This document shows, piece after piece, positions 1 through 8,742 of a DNA stretch of 64,000 nucleotides. The DNA is taken from assembly GCA_016793635.1 (NCBI GenBank), contig JAEUMD010000001.1:1-64000 (forward strand), written 5' to 3'. The notes under the pieces were generated by a model that ran no database searches, was not told where the DNA came from, and saw nothing but the letters and a program-made list of their open reading frames with translations. Numbering within the stretch: the stretch's first letter is position 1; each line of letters begins with the position of its first letter. The position numbers and the translations under genes were made by a program. The DNA comes from Hyphomicrobiaceae bacterium. GTDB taxonomy: Bacteria > Pseudomonadota > Alphaproteobacteria > Rhizobiales > Hyphomicrobiaceae.

Positions 1-22
1 GGCCATCAGAGTGGAGGCTGCC

Positions 23-475
23 ATGACTGTTCCTGTCCTGTCAGCCGCTCAGCGACTGGCATACAAGTCAGGCTGGGTACTTTCGAACCTGGAACTGCAA
101 AAGATTCTCTACCTAGCCCATATGTTTCATCTCGGAAGAACCGGCGAGCCGTTGGTGACCGGGCAGTTTGAGGCTTGGGATTATGGTCCCGTGCACCCCG
201 CATTGTATCATCGTGCCAAGGTTTTTGGGGCTGATCCAGTCGCCAATGTGTTTCATGACATTCCGGAAGTTCCTCCAGGCTTGGAGCGTGACATACTTGA
301 TGAAGCATTGACTAACTTAGGGAAAGTTGGCCCGGGCCGGTTGGTCCATGCGACGCACCGATCAGGTGGCGCATGGGCTAGGTTCTACATTCCTGGCGTT
401 CGCGGTCGGGCGATTCCGAACGAAGCGATATTGGCCGAATACCGAGCGCTGAGAAATGCCAACGAAGCAGCCTAA
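23..475 (+). CDS. Panacea-domain protein (SocA/DUF4065-like), putative antitoxin
   Basis: Protein of about 150 residues. The N-terminal half resembles the Panacea (SocA-like, DUF4065) fold: a 'LSNLELQKILYLAHM' helix and 'FEAWDYGPVHPALY' are the typical signatures of the family (known proteins often read KLQKLLYY and ..W.yGPV...v). Panacea proteins serve as antitoxins in many toxin-antitoxin operons or as adaptors (SocA delivers SocB to ClpXP). The ATG at 23 has GGAGG six bases upstream; a GTG at 11 is possible but has no visible ribosome binding site. The gene overlaps the next one by 20 bp, so the two are probably cotranslated. Base composition is visibly less GC-rich than alaS downstream, suggesting transfer. 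The upstream context is outside the window. Confidence 0.75.
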   Translation: MTVPVLSAAQRLAYKSGWVLSNLELQKILYLAHMFHLGRTGEPLVTGQFEAWDYGPVHPALYHRAKVFGADPVANVFHDIPEVPPGLERDILDEALTNLGKVGPGRLVHATHRSGGAWARFYIPGVRGRAIPNEAILAEYRALRNANEAA

Positions 476-797
476 CGATGGCGAGGCGACGTTTGGCGAT
501 TTAGTCGAGCCGGAACCGACAGCCCAAGACAAACTGATCCAAGAGCTTCAATCTCGCCTAGCAAGCGAAGTCGACGCGCGTCGTGAAGAGCGGTTCGTTG
601 GCATCGTCTTCATCGTGTTGCTGTTGGACATCGTGTTTTTCAGCGTTATGCCGTCGTTTGGCGGCCCGATTGCGCTGCTGGTGTTGGAACTTCTTATTTT
701 GATCCCGCTGGCGAAGCGAATGGGCATGGAGGAAGTTGCTCAGATTTTGAATCGCGTGCTGGACCGCATGTCAGGCAAGGCCAGCGGTGACGAGTAA
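456..797 (+). CDS. small two-helix membrane protein, possible toxin partner
   Basis: 113 residues with no family I recognise. Residues 1-45 are charged and predicted cytosolic, with a short helix rich in Gln, Glu and Arg. Two hydrophobic segments follow (about 48-65, 'VGIVFIVLLLDIVFFSV', and 69-85, 'GPIALLVLELLILIPL'), then an amphipathic C-terminal tail. It overlaps the upstream Panacea gene in another frame and has the same lower GC content. Panacea antitoxins pair with very diverse toxins, including small membrane-acting ones, so this position fits the toxin; that is inference from gene order only. It could also be a bystander membrane protein. Confidence 0.6.
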   Translation: MPTKQPNDGEATFGDLVEPEPTAQDKLIQELQSRLASEVDARREERFVGIVFIVLLLDIVFFSVMPSFGGPIALLVLELLILIPLAKRMGMEEVAQILNRVLDRMSGKASGDE

Positions 798-1149
798 GAA
801 AATTCAAACTGAGACACTACCTGGGATCAAGGTTCCTGGACAGGTTTCGGCGCCACGGCTACAAGAGGCCGTTTCGTGGCTGCGGCGCGCTCAGGTGCGC
901 TGCTGCGGCCCTCTGGTGGGTTGGCCCTCGCGCACAACTCGGCGGGCCATCCCGGACGCATTTCGCGGTGTCCCCGCGGGGTAGCGACGGCGCGGACCTC
1001 CGGGGCGTCCGGCTCGCAGCTCCGTGGCCTCATCGCCAGGGTTCTGCCTTGCGGCCCTCCTGCAACCGCTGCATTCGTCTCCTCGACCGGGGCCGGCCGT
1101 CACCGGGCGCCTCGGCCGCCCAACTCTTCGCCCTGAGGTCCGACCGAGA
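798..1149. other. intergenic region upstream of alaS, no gene supported
   Basis: About 350 bp of very GC-rich sequence between the Panacea pair and alaS. Several frames stay open on both strands, but none has a credible ribosome binding site or protein-like composition; the translations are rich in Arg, Pro and Gly. It may hold the alaS promoter, the remnant of a mobile insertion, or an interspersed repeat. No tRNA or terminator was recognised. Confidence 0.4.
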
Positions 1150-3834
1150 ATGACCGGCGTCAACGAGATCCGCTCCGCCTTCCTCGATTACTTCGCAGAG
1201 GCCGGCCATCAGGTCGTCTCCTCGAGCCCGCTGGTGCCGAGGAACGATCCGACGCTGATGTTCACCAACGCCGGCATGGTGCAGTTCAAGAACGTGTTCA
1301 CCGGGCAGGAGACGCGGCCATATTCGCGCGCCGCCACCTCGCAGAAATGCGTGCGCGCGGGCGGCAAGCACAACGACCTCGACAACGTCGGCTACACTGC
1401 GCGCCACCACACCTTCTTCGAGATGCTCGGCAATTTCTCGTTCGGAGACTATTTCAAGGACGTCGCCATCGAGCTCGCCTGGAACCTCGTCACCAAGGAG
1501 TTCGGGCTCGACAAGAAGCGCCTGATGGTCACCGTCTATCATGACGACGACGAGGCGTTCGCACTCTGGAAGAAGATTTCGGGCCTGCCCGAGAAGAAGA
1601 TCATCCGCATCGCGACCTCCGACAACTTCTGGCAGATGGGCGATACCGGCCCCTGCGGGCCCTGCTCGGAAATCTTCTTCGATCACGACCCCGATGGGAA
1701 GAAGGGCATCCCCGGCGGGCCGCCCGGCTCCAAGGACGCGGACGGCGACCGGTTCATCGAGATCTGGAACCTCGTGTTCATGCAGTTCGAGCAGCACGAG
1801 GGCGGTAATCGCGTGGCGCTCCCGAAGCCGTCGATCGACACGGGCATGGGCCTCGAGCGCATCGCCGCGGTACTCCAGGGCACGCACGACAATTACGAGA
1901 CCGACCTCTTCCGCGCGCTCATCAACGCTTCCGTCGAGGCGACCGGTGTGCAGCCGGCCGGCGAGGCGAAGGCGAGCCATCGCGTCATCGCCGATCACTT
2001 GCGTGCGACGAGCTTCCTCATCGCCGATGGTGTGCTGCCGTCCAACGAAGGCCGCGGCTACGTGCTTCGCCGCATCATGCGCCGGGCGATGCGCCACGCG
2101 CACCTGCTCGGCGCCACCGAGCCGTTGATGTACCGCCTCGTACCGGCGCTGGTCCGCCAGATGGGCGAGACCTATCAGGAGCTGGTGCGCGCGCAGGCGC
2201 TCATCACCGAGACGCTGAAGCTCGAGGAGACGCGCTTCAAGAAGACGCTCGACAAGGGCCTCGGGTTGCTTGCCGAATCCTCTCGCACCTTGACGTCGGG
2301 AGCGACTTTCCCCGGCGATGTCGCCTTCAAGCTCTACGACACCTATGGCTTCCCCCTAGATCTCACCGAGGATGCGCTGAGGGCGCGCGGCATCGGTGTC
2401 GATACCGATGGCTTCAACGCGGCGATGGAGCGGCAAAAGGCCGAGGCGCGCAAGGCTTGGAAGGGCTCGGGCGAGGCGGCGACGGAGACCCACTGGTTCG
2501 AGATCCGCGATCGCGTCGGCGCCACCGATTTCCTCGGCTACGACACCGAGACCGCCGAGGGCGAGATCCGCACGCTGGTCAAGGGCAACGCGAGCGCCAA
2601 GACGATCAAAGAGGGCGAGGAAGCCCAGATCGTTCTCAACCAGACGCCGTTCTACGGCGAGAGCGGCGGCCAGGCGGGCGACCAGGGCGTGATCCGCGGT
2701 CCGAAGGGCGCGCTGTTCCGCGTCGTCGATACCCAGAAGAAACTCGGCGACCTGTTCGTGCACGCAGGCGTCGTGGAGAAGGGCTCGTTCAAGGTCGGCG
2801 ATGCCGTCGAGCTCGAGGTCGATCACGCGCGGCGCGGGGCCACCCGCGCCAACCACTCGGCGACGCATCTCCTGCACGAGGCGCTGCGCCAGGTGCTCGG
2901 CACCCACGTCGCCCAGAAGGGATCGCTCGTCGCGCCCGAGCGGCTGCGCTTCGACTTTTCTCACACCAAGCCGATGAGCGCGGAGGAGATCGCCACAGTC
3001 GAGGATCTCGCCAATGCCATCGTGCTGCAGAACGCGCCGGTCGAGACGCGCCTCATGGCTGTGGACGACGCCATCGCCTCGGGTGCCATGGCGCTGTTCG
3101 GCGAGAAATACGGCGATGAGGTTCGCGTCGTGTCGATGGGGCAGCCGTCGGCCGGCGCCAACAAGGCGTGGTCGGTGGAGCTTTGCGGCGGCACGCACGT
3201 CAGGCGCACCGGCGACATCGGCCTCGTTCGCGTCGTCGGCGAGAGCGCCAGCGCTTCCGGCGTGCGCCGCATCGAGGCGCTGACGGGCGATGGCGCGCGC
3301 GCCTACCTCGCCGAGCAGGACCGCCGCATGCGTGAGATCGCGGGCGTCCTTCGCACCCGTCCCGAGGATGCCATCGAGCGCATCAAGTCGCTGATGGAAG
3401 AGCGCAAGGCGCTCGAGCGCCAGCTCGCCGACGCCAAGCGTCAGGCCGCGCTCGCGGGCGGTGGCGGCGCAGCGGGCACGGGTGGCGGTGGCAATCAGGT
3501 GAAGGAGATAGCGGGCGTCAAGTTCCTGGCGCTCAATGTCTCGGGCGTCGATATGAAGGACCTGAAGTCGCTCGCCGACGAAGGGCGGGCCAAGGTCGGC
3601 TCTGGTGTGGTGGCGGTCGCCAATGCGTCGGCGGATGGCAAGCTCGGTATCGTCGTCGCGGTGACCAAGGATCTCGCCGACAAGCTGAGCGCCGTGGATC
3701 TCGTCCGCGTCGCGTCCGAGCGCTCGGGCGGCAAGGGTGGCGGTGGCCGGCCCGACATGGCGCAGGCCGGTGGCCCGGACGGTTCGAAGGCGGCGGAGGC
3801 TCTGGCCGCCATCGAGGAGCGGCTGGCGGGCTGA
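1150..3834 (+). CDS. alaS: alanine--tRNA ligase
   Basis: 894-residue class II aminoacyl-tRNA synthetase that charges tRNA-Ala, of normal bacterial length. The N-terminal catalytic core (about 1-460) begins '[18 protein letters not shown]' and contains '[15 protein letters not shown]' and '[14 protein letters not shown]'. The editing domain has the zinc-site motifs '[11 protein letters not shown]' near residue 570 and 'CGGTHV' near 678. The C-terminal part has a Gly-rich linker and the DHHA1-type domain that binds the tRNA elbow. The ATG at 1150 is chosen because the homologous protein begins here; an upstream GTG in the same frame would add 42 low-complexity residues. In many alphaproteobacteria alaS follows recA, so the Panacea pair may sit between them. 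Confidence 0.97.
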   Translation: MTGVNEIRSAFLDYFAEAGHQVVSSSPLVPRNDPTLMFTNAGMVQFKNVFTGQETRPYSRAATSQKCVRAGGKHNDLDNVGYTARHHTFFEMLGNFSFGDYFKDVAIELAWNLVTKEFGLDKKRLMVTVYHDDDEAFALWKKISGLPEKKIIRIATSDNFWQMGDTGPCGPCSEIFFDHDPDGKKGIPGGPPGSKDADGDRFIEIWNLVFMQFEQHEGGNRVALPKPSIDTGMGLERIAAVLQGTHDNYETDLFRALINASVEATGVQPAGEAKASHRVIADHLRATSFLIADGVLPSNEGRGYVLRRIMRRAMRHAHLLGATEPLMYRLVPALVRQMGETYQELVRAQALITETLKLEETRFKKTLDKGLGLLAESSRTLTSGATFPGDVAFKLYDTYGFPLDLTEDALRARGIGVDTDGFNAAMERQKAEARKAWKGSGEAATETHWFEIRDRVGATDFLGYDTETAEGEIRTLVKGNASAKTIKEGEEAQIVLNQTPFYGESGGQAGDQGVIRGPKGALFRVVDTQKKLGDLFVHAGVVEKGSFKVGDAVELEVDHARRGATRANHSATHLLHEALRQVLGTHVAQKGSLVAPERLRFDFSHTKPMSAEEIATVEDLANAIVLQNAPVETRLMAVDDAIASGAMALFGEKYGDEVRVVSMGQPSAGANKAWSVELCGGTHVRRTGDIGLVRVVGESASASGVRRIEALTGDGARAYLAEQDRRMREIAGVLRTRPEDAIERIKSLMEERKALERQLADAKRQAALAGGGGAAGTGGGGNQVKEIAGVKFLALNVSGVDMKDLKSLADEGRAKVGSGVVAVANASADGKLGIVVAVTKDLADKLSAVDLVRVASERSGGKGGGGRPDMAQAGGPDGSKAAEALAAIEERLAG

Positions 3835-3835
3835 C

Positions 3836-4042
3836 GTGTGGCGCATCCTCGAGCGCTGGTGTGACGCCCACGTCCGTTTCGAGCGGTGGCAACGCCTTCA
3901 AGTCGTCCTCGGATTGCGCCAGCTCCTCGGAATGCTGGGTTTAGAGCACTCGCGCGCGGCGACGCGAAAGCTGATCGCATGGACGATTCTATCAGCATGG
4001 ATCGCTGGTTTCGTGGCGATGATCGTAGTCGCGCTCAGGTGA
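3836..4042 (+). CDS. possible small single-helix membrane protein
   Basis: A frame of 68 codons starts at a GTG just after the alaS stop. It has a basic, amphipathic N-terminal part (Arg/Trp-rich) and one clear hydrophobic segment at the end ('LIAWTILSAWIAGFVAMIVVAL'-like, about residues 47-67). No family is recognised and there is no convincing ribosome binding site beyond GGAG-like bases inside alaS. It may be real and translationally coupled to alaS, or chance in GC-rich DNA. Confidence 0.3.
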   Translation: MWRILERWCDAHVRFERWQRLQVVLGLRQLLGMLGLEHSRAATRKLIAWTILSAWIAGFVAMIVVALR

Positions 4043-4370
4043 GGCGGACCACAGTCCAGCGGCCGTGGCTGGCGCGTTCTACGTCCGCAGCTTGGAGCCA
4101 TGGCGTGACGCGGCTCTGACCACGTGGCCTTCGTTCCGGACCTCACGGCGAGACAGCCTCCCCCTGCGGCCGATCGTTGCTACGAGTCAAGGCGTGGCCC
4201 CTGCACTGCTATAGTGAGACGGCGCGGCGGGCAGGCACTCATTGTCAGTCGCTCGAGACGATGACAGCGCGTGCCTAGTCCGGGCAACTTGCGTATCCCC
4301 CGGGCGGAACCGTGAACGCTTCCGCGATGGGTGATGGCGCTCGAAGAGCTTCGCGGAGCAAGCAGGGCCG
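4043..4370. other. intergenic region, nothing recognised
   Basis: Roughly 330 bp between alaS and the TauE/SafE-like gene. I see no protein-like frame, RNA gene or clear intrinsic terminator. It presumably carries the promoter of the downstream membrane-protein gene. Confidence 0.4.
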
Positions 4371-5093
4371 ATGGCCATTTCCGAATTCAGTTTCCTCGGC
4401 GGCATGGTGCTCGGCTTCGCCTCGACGTTGCATTGCGCCGGCATGTGCGGCGGCATCGCGACGAGCCTGACGCTGATGTTCGCGCCGCAGAGCGCGATGG
4501 ACCGCGCACGCATTCTCATGCTGGCGCAGGCGGGGCGCGTCACGTCCTACGTGGCCGCGGGCGCCATCCTCGGCTACTTCGGCTCCGAGCTTTACACCTC
4601 GTTCAATCACGCCGGGGCGTTCCGCGTGCTGCAATGGTTCGGCGCGGTCGTGCTGATCTGGCTCGGGCTTACGTTCGCCGGGCTCATGCCGATGCCATCG
4701 GTGGTCGATCGACTTATCGCCCGCGTCTCCGCCGCCATAGCCCGCGTGCTCGCGCCGATGCGCAGAAGCGCCGTCGGGCCCTACGTCTCGGGGCTGACCT
4801 GGGGCATCATTCCGTGTCCCATGGTGTACGCCGCGCTGTTCACGGCGATGCTCGCGGGCACCGCGCCCGGCGGAGCACTGTTCATGATGGGCTTTGGCCT
4901 CGCCACCATGATCCCGGTCGGCCTTACCGCGTTCGGCGTGTCGAGCCTTGCCAAGGTCGAGGCGGATGGGCGTGCGCGCATCGCTATCGGTGTCGTCATT
5001 GCGCTGTTCGGCGCCTCGACGATCATACCCGGCAGCCCGACGAACGGTCTGCTCTGCCTCAACGAGCCGGCCGCCGCTGTCGCTCCTCGCTGA
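4371..5093 (+). CDS. TauE/SafE-like (DsbD_2 / UreH-type) integral membrane protein
   Basis: 240 residues with six or seven hydrophobic segments. The N-terminal 'GFASTLHCAGMCGGIA' (residues about 15-30) is the hallmark of the sulfite-exporter-TauE/SafE-annotated DsbD_2 branch (pfam13386-like), and a second half carries 'GLTWGIIPCPMVYAAL' with a further Cys-Pro. Members with paired Cys in helices 1 and 4 are thought to move reducing equivalents or metal/sulfur compounds across the inner membrane and often sit near cytochrome oxidase maturation genes; no such gene is adjacent here. The ATG at 4371 gives the expected N-terminus. Substrate unknown. Confidence 0.8.
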   Translation: MAISEFSFLGGMVLGFASTLHCAGMCGGIATSLTLMFAPQSAMDRARILMLAQAGRVTSYVAAGAILGYFGSELYTSFNHAGAFRVLQWFGAVVLIWLGLTFAGLMPMPSVVDRLIARVSAAIARVLAPMRRSAVGPYVSGLTWGIIPCPMVYAALFTAMLAGTAPGGALFMMGFGLATMIPVGLTAFGVSSLAKVEADGRARIAIGVVIALFGASTIIPGSPTNGLLCLNEPAAAVAPR

Positions 5094-5116
5094 GCCGGGG
5101 CCGTACTATTCCCACT

Positions 5117-6286
5117 TCAACTTCCGGCGATGCGCCAACCGTTTCCCGTCCAGCGGTAGGGCGCGAATGAGCGGGTGACGGCATCCCGGCGCGCGTCGAA
5201 TGCGATAGCGCCAGCCGGAGATACAGCAGAGAGTTCGCGCGCGACAGCCTCCGCCGACGCCGTCTGTGCAGCGGCCACCGCTGCGGCCCATGCCGTCACC
5301 GCGAGGCGAGCGTCGGCAGCGGCGATGTCTTCGGGTGTGTTGTGCTGTCCAGATGCCGCGCTTTCGTCCTGCCCCGCTGCCGCACCAGCCGCGCTTGGCA
5401 GCATGACCTCGACATGCTCGGCAAGCGCGCCACCCGCATGGGCGACGAGTTCCGGTGTGGCGTTGCTTGCGCTCAGAAGCAGCGCGGCGGTGATGCCGCG
5501 TGCTCGCATCAGCCGTATTAGTATGGCCGCCTCGGCCGGGAAGCCTGCGAAGAGCACGGCGGCGGCGCCAGACGCGGCAACGGCGTCCACCGCCCGTGCG
5601 TAATCCGTCTCGCCAGCGACGATCCCGGTGACGAGCGTCCGCGCGGCGCCGTTTGGCCCACGGATCTCGTTCAGCCGATGCAGGGTCCCCTGCACGACGG
5701 CGCGAGCCATGGCCGTGCGGTCGTGCAGGATGGCGATCGTGCCGCCGCCGGCAATCGCCGCCAGCCGGTCGGCGGCGTCCGTTCCCTGGCGGTCGTCGCG
5801 GCCGGAAGCGCGAAAGACGAGCGGTCCGGCCGGTTTCGCCGTCAGCGAGGGATGGCGATTTCCCGCGGCGATGAGCAGCGTCCCGGCCCGCGCGTAGAGC
5901 GGTGCCGCTGCGTCCGACGCGGCCGGGCAGGGGTGGCCGACGATCACATCCGCCTGCGCTGCCGCGAGTTCGGCCTGCGCGCGGACGGCACCAGACCTGC
6001 TGCATGTATCGTCCGCCACCGCCAGCACGACCGGGCGGCCGATCACGCCGCCGGTTTCGTTGATGCGCAATATGGCGGCTTCGAGGGCCGCGCGCTGGGC
6101 CGCACCGGTTGCCGCAGCCCGGCCAGTGAGCGGCGTCGCAAGACCGACAACGATCGGCAACGGGGATTCCTGCGAGCCGAGCGGATCGGCAGTCGCCGCG
6201 ATCGCAAAAATGGATGCTGCGAGCCCGAACGCCCGTCGCGCGCGTGCGCCGCCGAACCTGTCTCTCATCGCGCCGGCTGTCGTCAT
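5117..6286 (-). CDS. periplasmic binding protein of a branched-chain amino-acid-type ABC transporter
   Basis: 389 residues, type I periplasmic binding fold. After a probable signal peptide (hydrophobic stretch 'AFGLAASIFAIAATA'), the mature part starts 'LPIVVGLATPLTGRAAATGAAQ' in shortened form, the usual opening of Leu/Ile/Val-binding proteins, followed by 'INETGGVIGRPVVLAVADD' and a 'FRASGRDDRQG' segment comparable to 'FRTCGRDDQQG' in the upstream binding protein. It lies just downstream of that gene, after a terminator, so it may be expressed separately. It is Ala-rich, with a low-complexity insert near residues 300-320. ATG at 6286 or 6268 are both possible starts. Ligand unknown. Confidence 0.8.
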   Translation of the reverse strand: MTTAGAMRDRFGGARARRAFGLAASIFAIAATADPLGSQESPLPIVVGLATPLTGRAAATGAAQRAALEAAILRINETGGVIGRPVVLAVADDTCSRSGAVRAQAELAAAQADVIVGHPCPAASDAAAPLYARAGTLLIAAGNRHPSLTAKPAGPLVFRASGRDDRQGTDAADRLAAIAGGGTIAILHDRTAMARAVVQGTLHRLNEIRGPNGAARTLVTGIVAGETDYARAVDAVAASGAAAVLFAGFPAEAAILIRLMRARGITAALLLSASNATPELVAHAGGALAEHVEVMLPSAAGAAAGQDESAASGQHNTPEDIAAADARLAVTAWAAAVAAAQTASAEAVARELSAVSPAGAIAFDARRDAVTRSFAPYRWTGNGWRIAGS

Positions 6287-6294
6287 GTGAGCGT

Positions 6295-6335
6295 TTGCAA
6301 AAAAGGGATGCAGGGCTTTCGCTCCGCATCCCTTT
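6295..6335 (-). terminator. intrinsic terminator after livK-like gene
   Basis: Perfect 10-bp stem aaagggatgc (6302-6311) / gcatcccttt (6326-6335) with a 14-base loop, followed on the minus strand by a run of six T (6300-6295 side). It lies just downstream of the binding-protein gene ending at 6358. Confidence 0.85.
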
Positions 6336-6357
6336 GAATCGTGTCCGTGCGGGCGGC

Positions 6358-7506
6358 TCAGTTCTCGACGAACGTGATCTTGCCGTCCGCCTGCTTCTTC
6401 CACGTGTACATCACGTAGTCGAGGCGTGTGATGTCGCCCTTCTTGTCGTAGGCGATGTCGCCGATCACCGTCTTGAACGCCTGGCCGGAGTGCATCACCT
6501 CGGCGACCTTCTTGGGATCGACGGAACCCGCCTTCTCCGCGGCCTGCTTGACGATCTGGGCGGCGGCGTAGCTGTAGAGGGTGTAGGATTCCGGCTTGAA
6601 CTTACGCGCCTCGAACTTGGCGAGAACGGCCTTGGCCTCGGGGCGCTTCTGCGGATCGGGAGCGAACGTCATGAGCGTGCCTTCCGCACCCGGACCGGCG
6701 ACAGCGGCGAATTCGTCGGTGGCGATGCCGTCGGCGCCCATCAGCACGGCCTTGACGCCGGCATCGCGCATCTGGCGAACGATCAGGCCACCTTCGGTGT
6801 GCAGGCCGCCCCAGTAGACGACGTCGGCGCCCTTTTCCTTGATCTTCGAGATCAGCGCCGAGAAATCCTTCTCGCCCGTGTTGACGCCTTCATAGAGGAC
6901 TTCGGTGACGCCCTTCGCGTTCATCGCCTTCTTGGTCTCGTCGGCGAGGCCCTTGCCGTAGGTCGTCTTGTCGTGGACGACCGCGATCTTCTTGCCAGTG
7001 AGCTTCTCGGCGATGTAGTTGCCGGCAACGGTGCCCTGCTGATCGTCACGGCCGCAGGTGCGGAACACGTTCCACATCTTGCGCTCGGTGAACGTCGGGT
7101 TGGTCGAGGCCGGGGTCACCTGCAGCATGCCGTTCTCGGCATACACGTCCGAAGCGGGGATCGAGACGCCGGAGTTGAAGTGGCCGATCACGAACTTGGC
7201 GCCGTCGCCCGCGAACTTGTTGGCCACCGAGACGCCCTGCTTGGGGTCGGAAACGTCGTCACCATAGACCAGCGAGATGGTATGGCCAAGAATTCCGCCG
7301 GCCGCGTTGATGTCTTCAACGGCCTGCTCCGTGCCGTTCTTGATCTGAGCGCCGAATGCCGCGTTGGGGCCGGTCAGCGGGCCGCCGACGGCGATCTTCA
7401 GCGTCTTGCCCTGCGCGGCGGCCGACGCCACCAACGCGCCGTTCTCGTGTGCGGCGAAGCCGAGGCCCGCTGCGAGTGCAAGTCCGGCAACCAGTATCTG
7501 ACGCAT
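6358..7506 (-). CDS. livK: branched-chain amino acid ABC transporter, periplasmic binding protein (LivK-like)
   Basis: 382 residues. A signal peptide ('LVAGLALAAGLGFAAHENGALVASAAAQG', split about residues 4-32) precedes the mature start 'KTLKIAVGGPLTGPNAAFG'. The family motifs 'EDINAAGGILGHTISLVYGDD', 'FVIGHFNSGVSIPAS' and 'GRDDQQGTVAGNYIAEK' (shortened) follow. It captures branched-chain or related amino acids in the periplasm and hands them to LivHM. The ATG at 7506 is preferred because GGAGAG lies six bases upstream; the next ATG upstream (7521) lacks this. A terminator follows. It is first in order among the binding proteins and faces the same way as livFGMH, which suggests one regulon. 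Confidence 0.9.
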   Translation of the reverse strand: MRQILVAGLALAAGLGFAAHENGALVASAAAQGKTLKIAVGGPLTGPNAAFGAQIKNGTEQAVEDINAAGGILGHTISLVYGDDVSDPKQGVSVANKFAGDGAKFVIGHFNSGVSIPASDVYAENGMLQVTPASTNPTFTERKMWNVFRTCGRDDQQGTVAGNYIAEKLTGKKIAVVHDKTTYGKGLADETKKAMNAKGVTEVLYEGVNTGEKDFSALISKIKEKGADVVYWGGLHTEGGLIVRQMRDAGVKAVLMGADGIATDEFAAVAGPGAEGTLMTFAPDPQKRPEAKAVLAKFEARKFKPESYTLYSYAAAQIVKQAAEKAGSVDPKKVAEVMHSGQAFKTVIGDIAYDKKGDITRLDYVMYTWKKQADGKITFVEN

Positions 7507-7616
7507 CAATTGTCTCTCCATTGAGATGGACGGATCAACCCGCCGTGCAAGGAACCTAGCCACGGGCACGGGGTGGATTTGCAACGCAGCATGTTTCCCT
7601 GAAATTGTGGCGGTTG

Positions 7617-7952
7617 TCACGCACGCTCGCCGCGCGATGCGGTGAGCCAGCCATACTGGCGCGCCATCTGGCGGGCGCGAGCGACGCGGAAACCGGCGAG
7701 TGCCGCGGCGAGTAGCACGGCGGCGTCGACGAGGAAATTCGCGGCGGCGAGCAGCGGTTCCTCGAACAGCGCATAGTGGAAAAAGCGGACGCCGGCGGCG
7801 ATCAGAAGCACGTAGACGACGAGCTGCGACACGGGTCTCCAGGTTTCGGCGATGGCTTTGCCCGTCACCCAGGCCGCACCGCCACCAATGGCGACCGTGA
7901 GCAACAGGAACACCCAAAGGCCGTTCGGTCCGCTCTGATAGATTTCCGGCAT
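7617..7952 (-). CDS. DUF6867-like small membrane protein in the liv cluster
   Basis: 111 residues starting 'MPEIYQSGPNGLWVFLLLTV'. Three or four hydrophobic segments (about 12-28, 40-56, 65-85) alternate with short Arg-rich loops. Small proteins of this type are commonly found between livF and the binding-protein gene in Hyphomicrobiales, and I believe they correspond to the DUF6867 family. Role unknown, presumably an accessory to the permease. The ATG at 7952 has a weak GGAAG upstream; longer in-frame starts exist but would overlap livF without added conserved sequence. Confidence 0.75.
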   Translation of the reverse strand: MPEIYQSGPNGLWVFLLLTVAIGGGAAWVTGKAIAETWRPVSQLVVYVLLIAAGVRFFHYALFEEPLLAAANFLVDAAVLLAAALAGFRVARARQMARQYGWLTASRGERA

Positions 7953-8016
7953 GACTTCCGCTCGTTCCGCTGCCTCTGTGCTCGCCGTGGCGATGCCGAG
8001 CACGCCGTTCAAAAAA

Positions 8017-8742
8017 CTAATGCCGCCCGCCCTCGAGATAGGCGGCACGTATCTCGGGGCGAGCCAGAAGCTCGCGGCCCGTTCCCGACATGGTGACGAG
8101 GCCATTGACCATTACGTAAGCGCGATGCGCGAGCTTCAAGGCGTGAAAAGCGTTCTGCTCGACCAGGAACACGGTGAGGCCGTCGCGCGTGTTGAGCTCG
8201 CGGATGGCATCGAAGATCTGGCGCACGATCAGCGGCGCGAGGCCGAGCGAAGGTTCGTCGAGCAAGAGCAGGCGCGGCCGGCTCATCAGCGCACGCGCGA
8301 TGGCGAGCATTTGCTGCTCGCCGCCGGACAGCGTGCCGCCTCGCTGGTCGAGACGTTCCTTGAGACGCGGAAAGAGGCGTGTCACCCGTTCCAGGTCGTC
8401 GTCGAAGTGGGCGAAGCCGTCGATCGCGGCACCCATCTGCAGGTTCTCGAGAACGCTCATGCGCGGGAAGATGCGGCGGCCTTCAGGCGACTGCGCGATA
8501 CGCAGGCGGGCGATCTCGTGCGTCGGCAAGTTGGTGATGTCACGTCCGTCGTAAACGATGGAGCCGGTGCGCGCGCGCGGGTTGCCGAAGACGGTCATCA
8601 TCAAGGTCGACTTGCCCGCACCGTTGGCACCGATCAGCGTTACGATTTCGCCCTCGGCGACGTCGATGTCGACGCCCTTCAATGCGACGATGTTGCCGTA
8701 ATAGGCGGTGATGCCGCGCATCGACAGGAGCGGCGTCGTCAT
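8017..8742 (-). CDS. livF: branched-chain amino acid ABC transporter ATP-binding protein LivF
   Basis: 241-residue ABC ATPase that powers LivHM together with LivG. Walker A 'GANGAGKST' (about residues 39-47), signature 'LSGGEQQMLAIARAL' (about 137-151) and Walker B 'LLLLDEPSLGLAP' are intact, and the 'EGRRIFPRMSVLENL' segment is typical of LivF. The start overlaps the end of livG by 4 bp (ATGA), indicating translational coupling in a livH-M-G-F operon. Confidence 0.95.
   Translation of the reverse strand: MTTPLLSMRGITAYYGNIVALKGVDIDVAEGEIVTLIGANGAGKSTLMMTVFGNPRARTGSIVYDGRDITNLPTHEIARLRIAQSPEGRRIFPRMSVLENLQMGAAIDGFAHFDDDLERVTRLFPRLKERLDQRGGTLSGGEQQMLAIARALMSRPRLLLLDEPSLGLAPLIVRQIFDAIRELNTRDGLTVFLVEQNAFHALKLAHRAYVMVNGLVTMSGTGRELLARPEIRAAYLEGGRH

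Noticed and set aside
787-984. Short plus-strand frame overlapping the end of the membrane-protein gene
   Set aside because: No ribosome binding site beyond the upstream gene, basic low-complexity product, no family.
2356-3846. 496-codon open frame on the minus strand opposite alaS
   Set aside because: Antisense shadow of a well-conserved gene.
6214-7524. 436-codon open frame on the plus strand opposite the livK-like gene
   Set aside because: The minus-strand binding protein has signal peptide, motifs and ribosome binding site; the plus frame has none.
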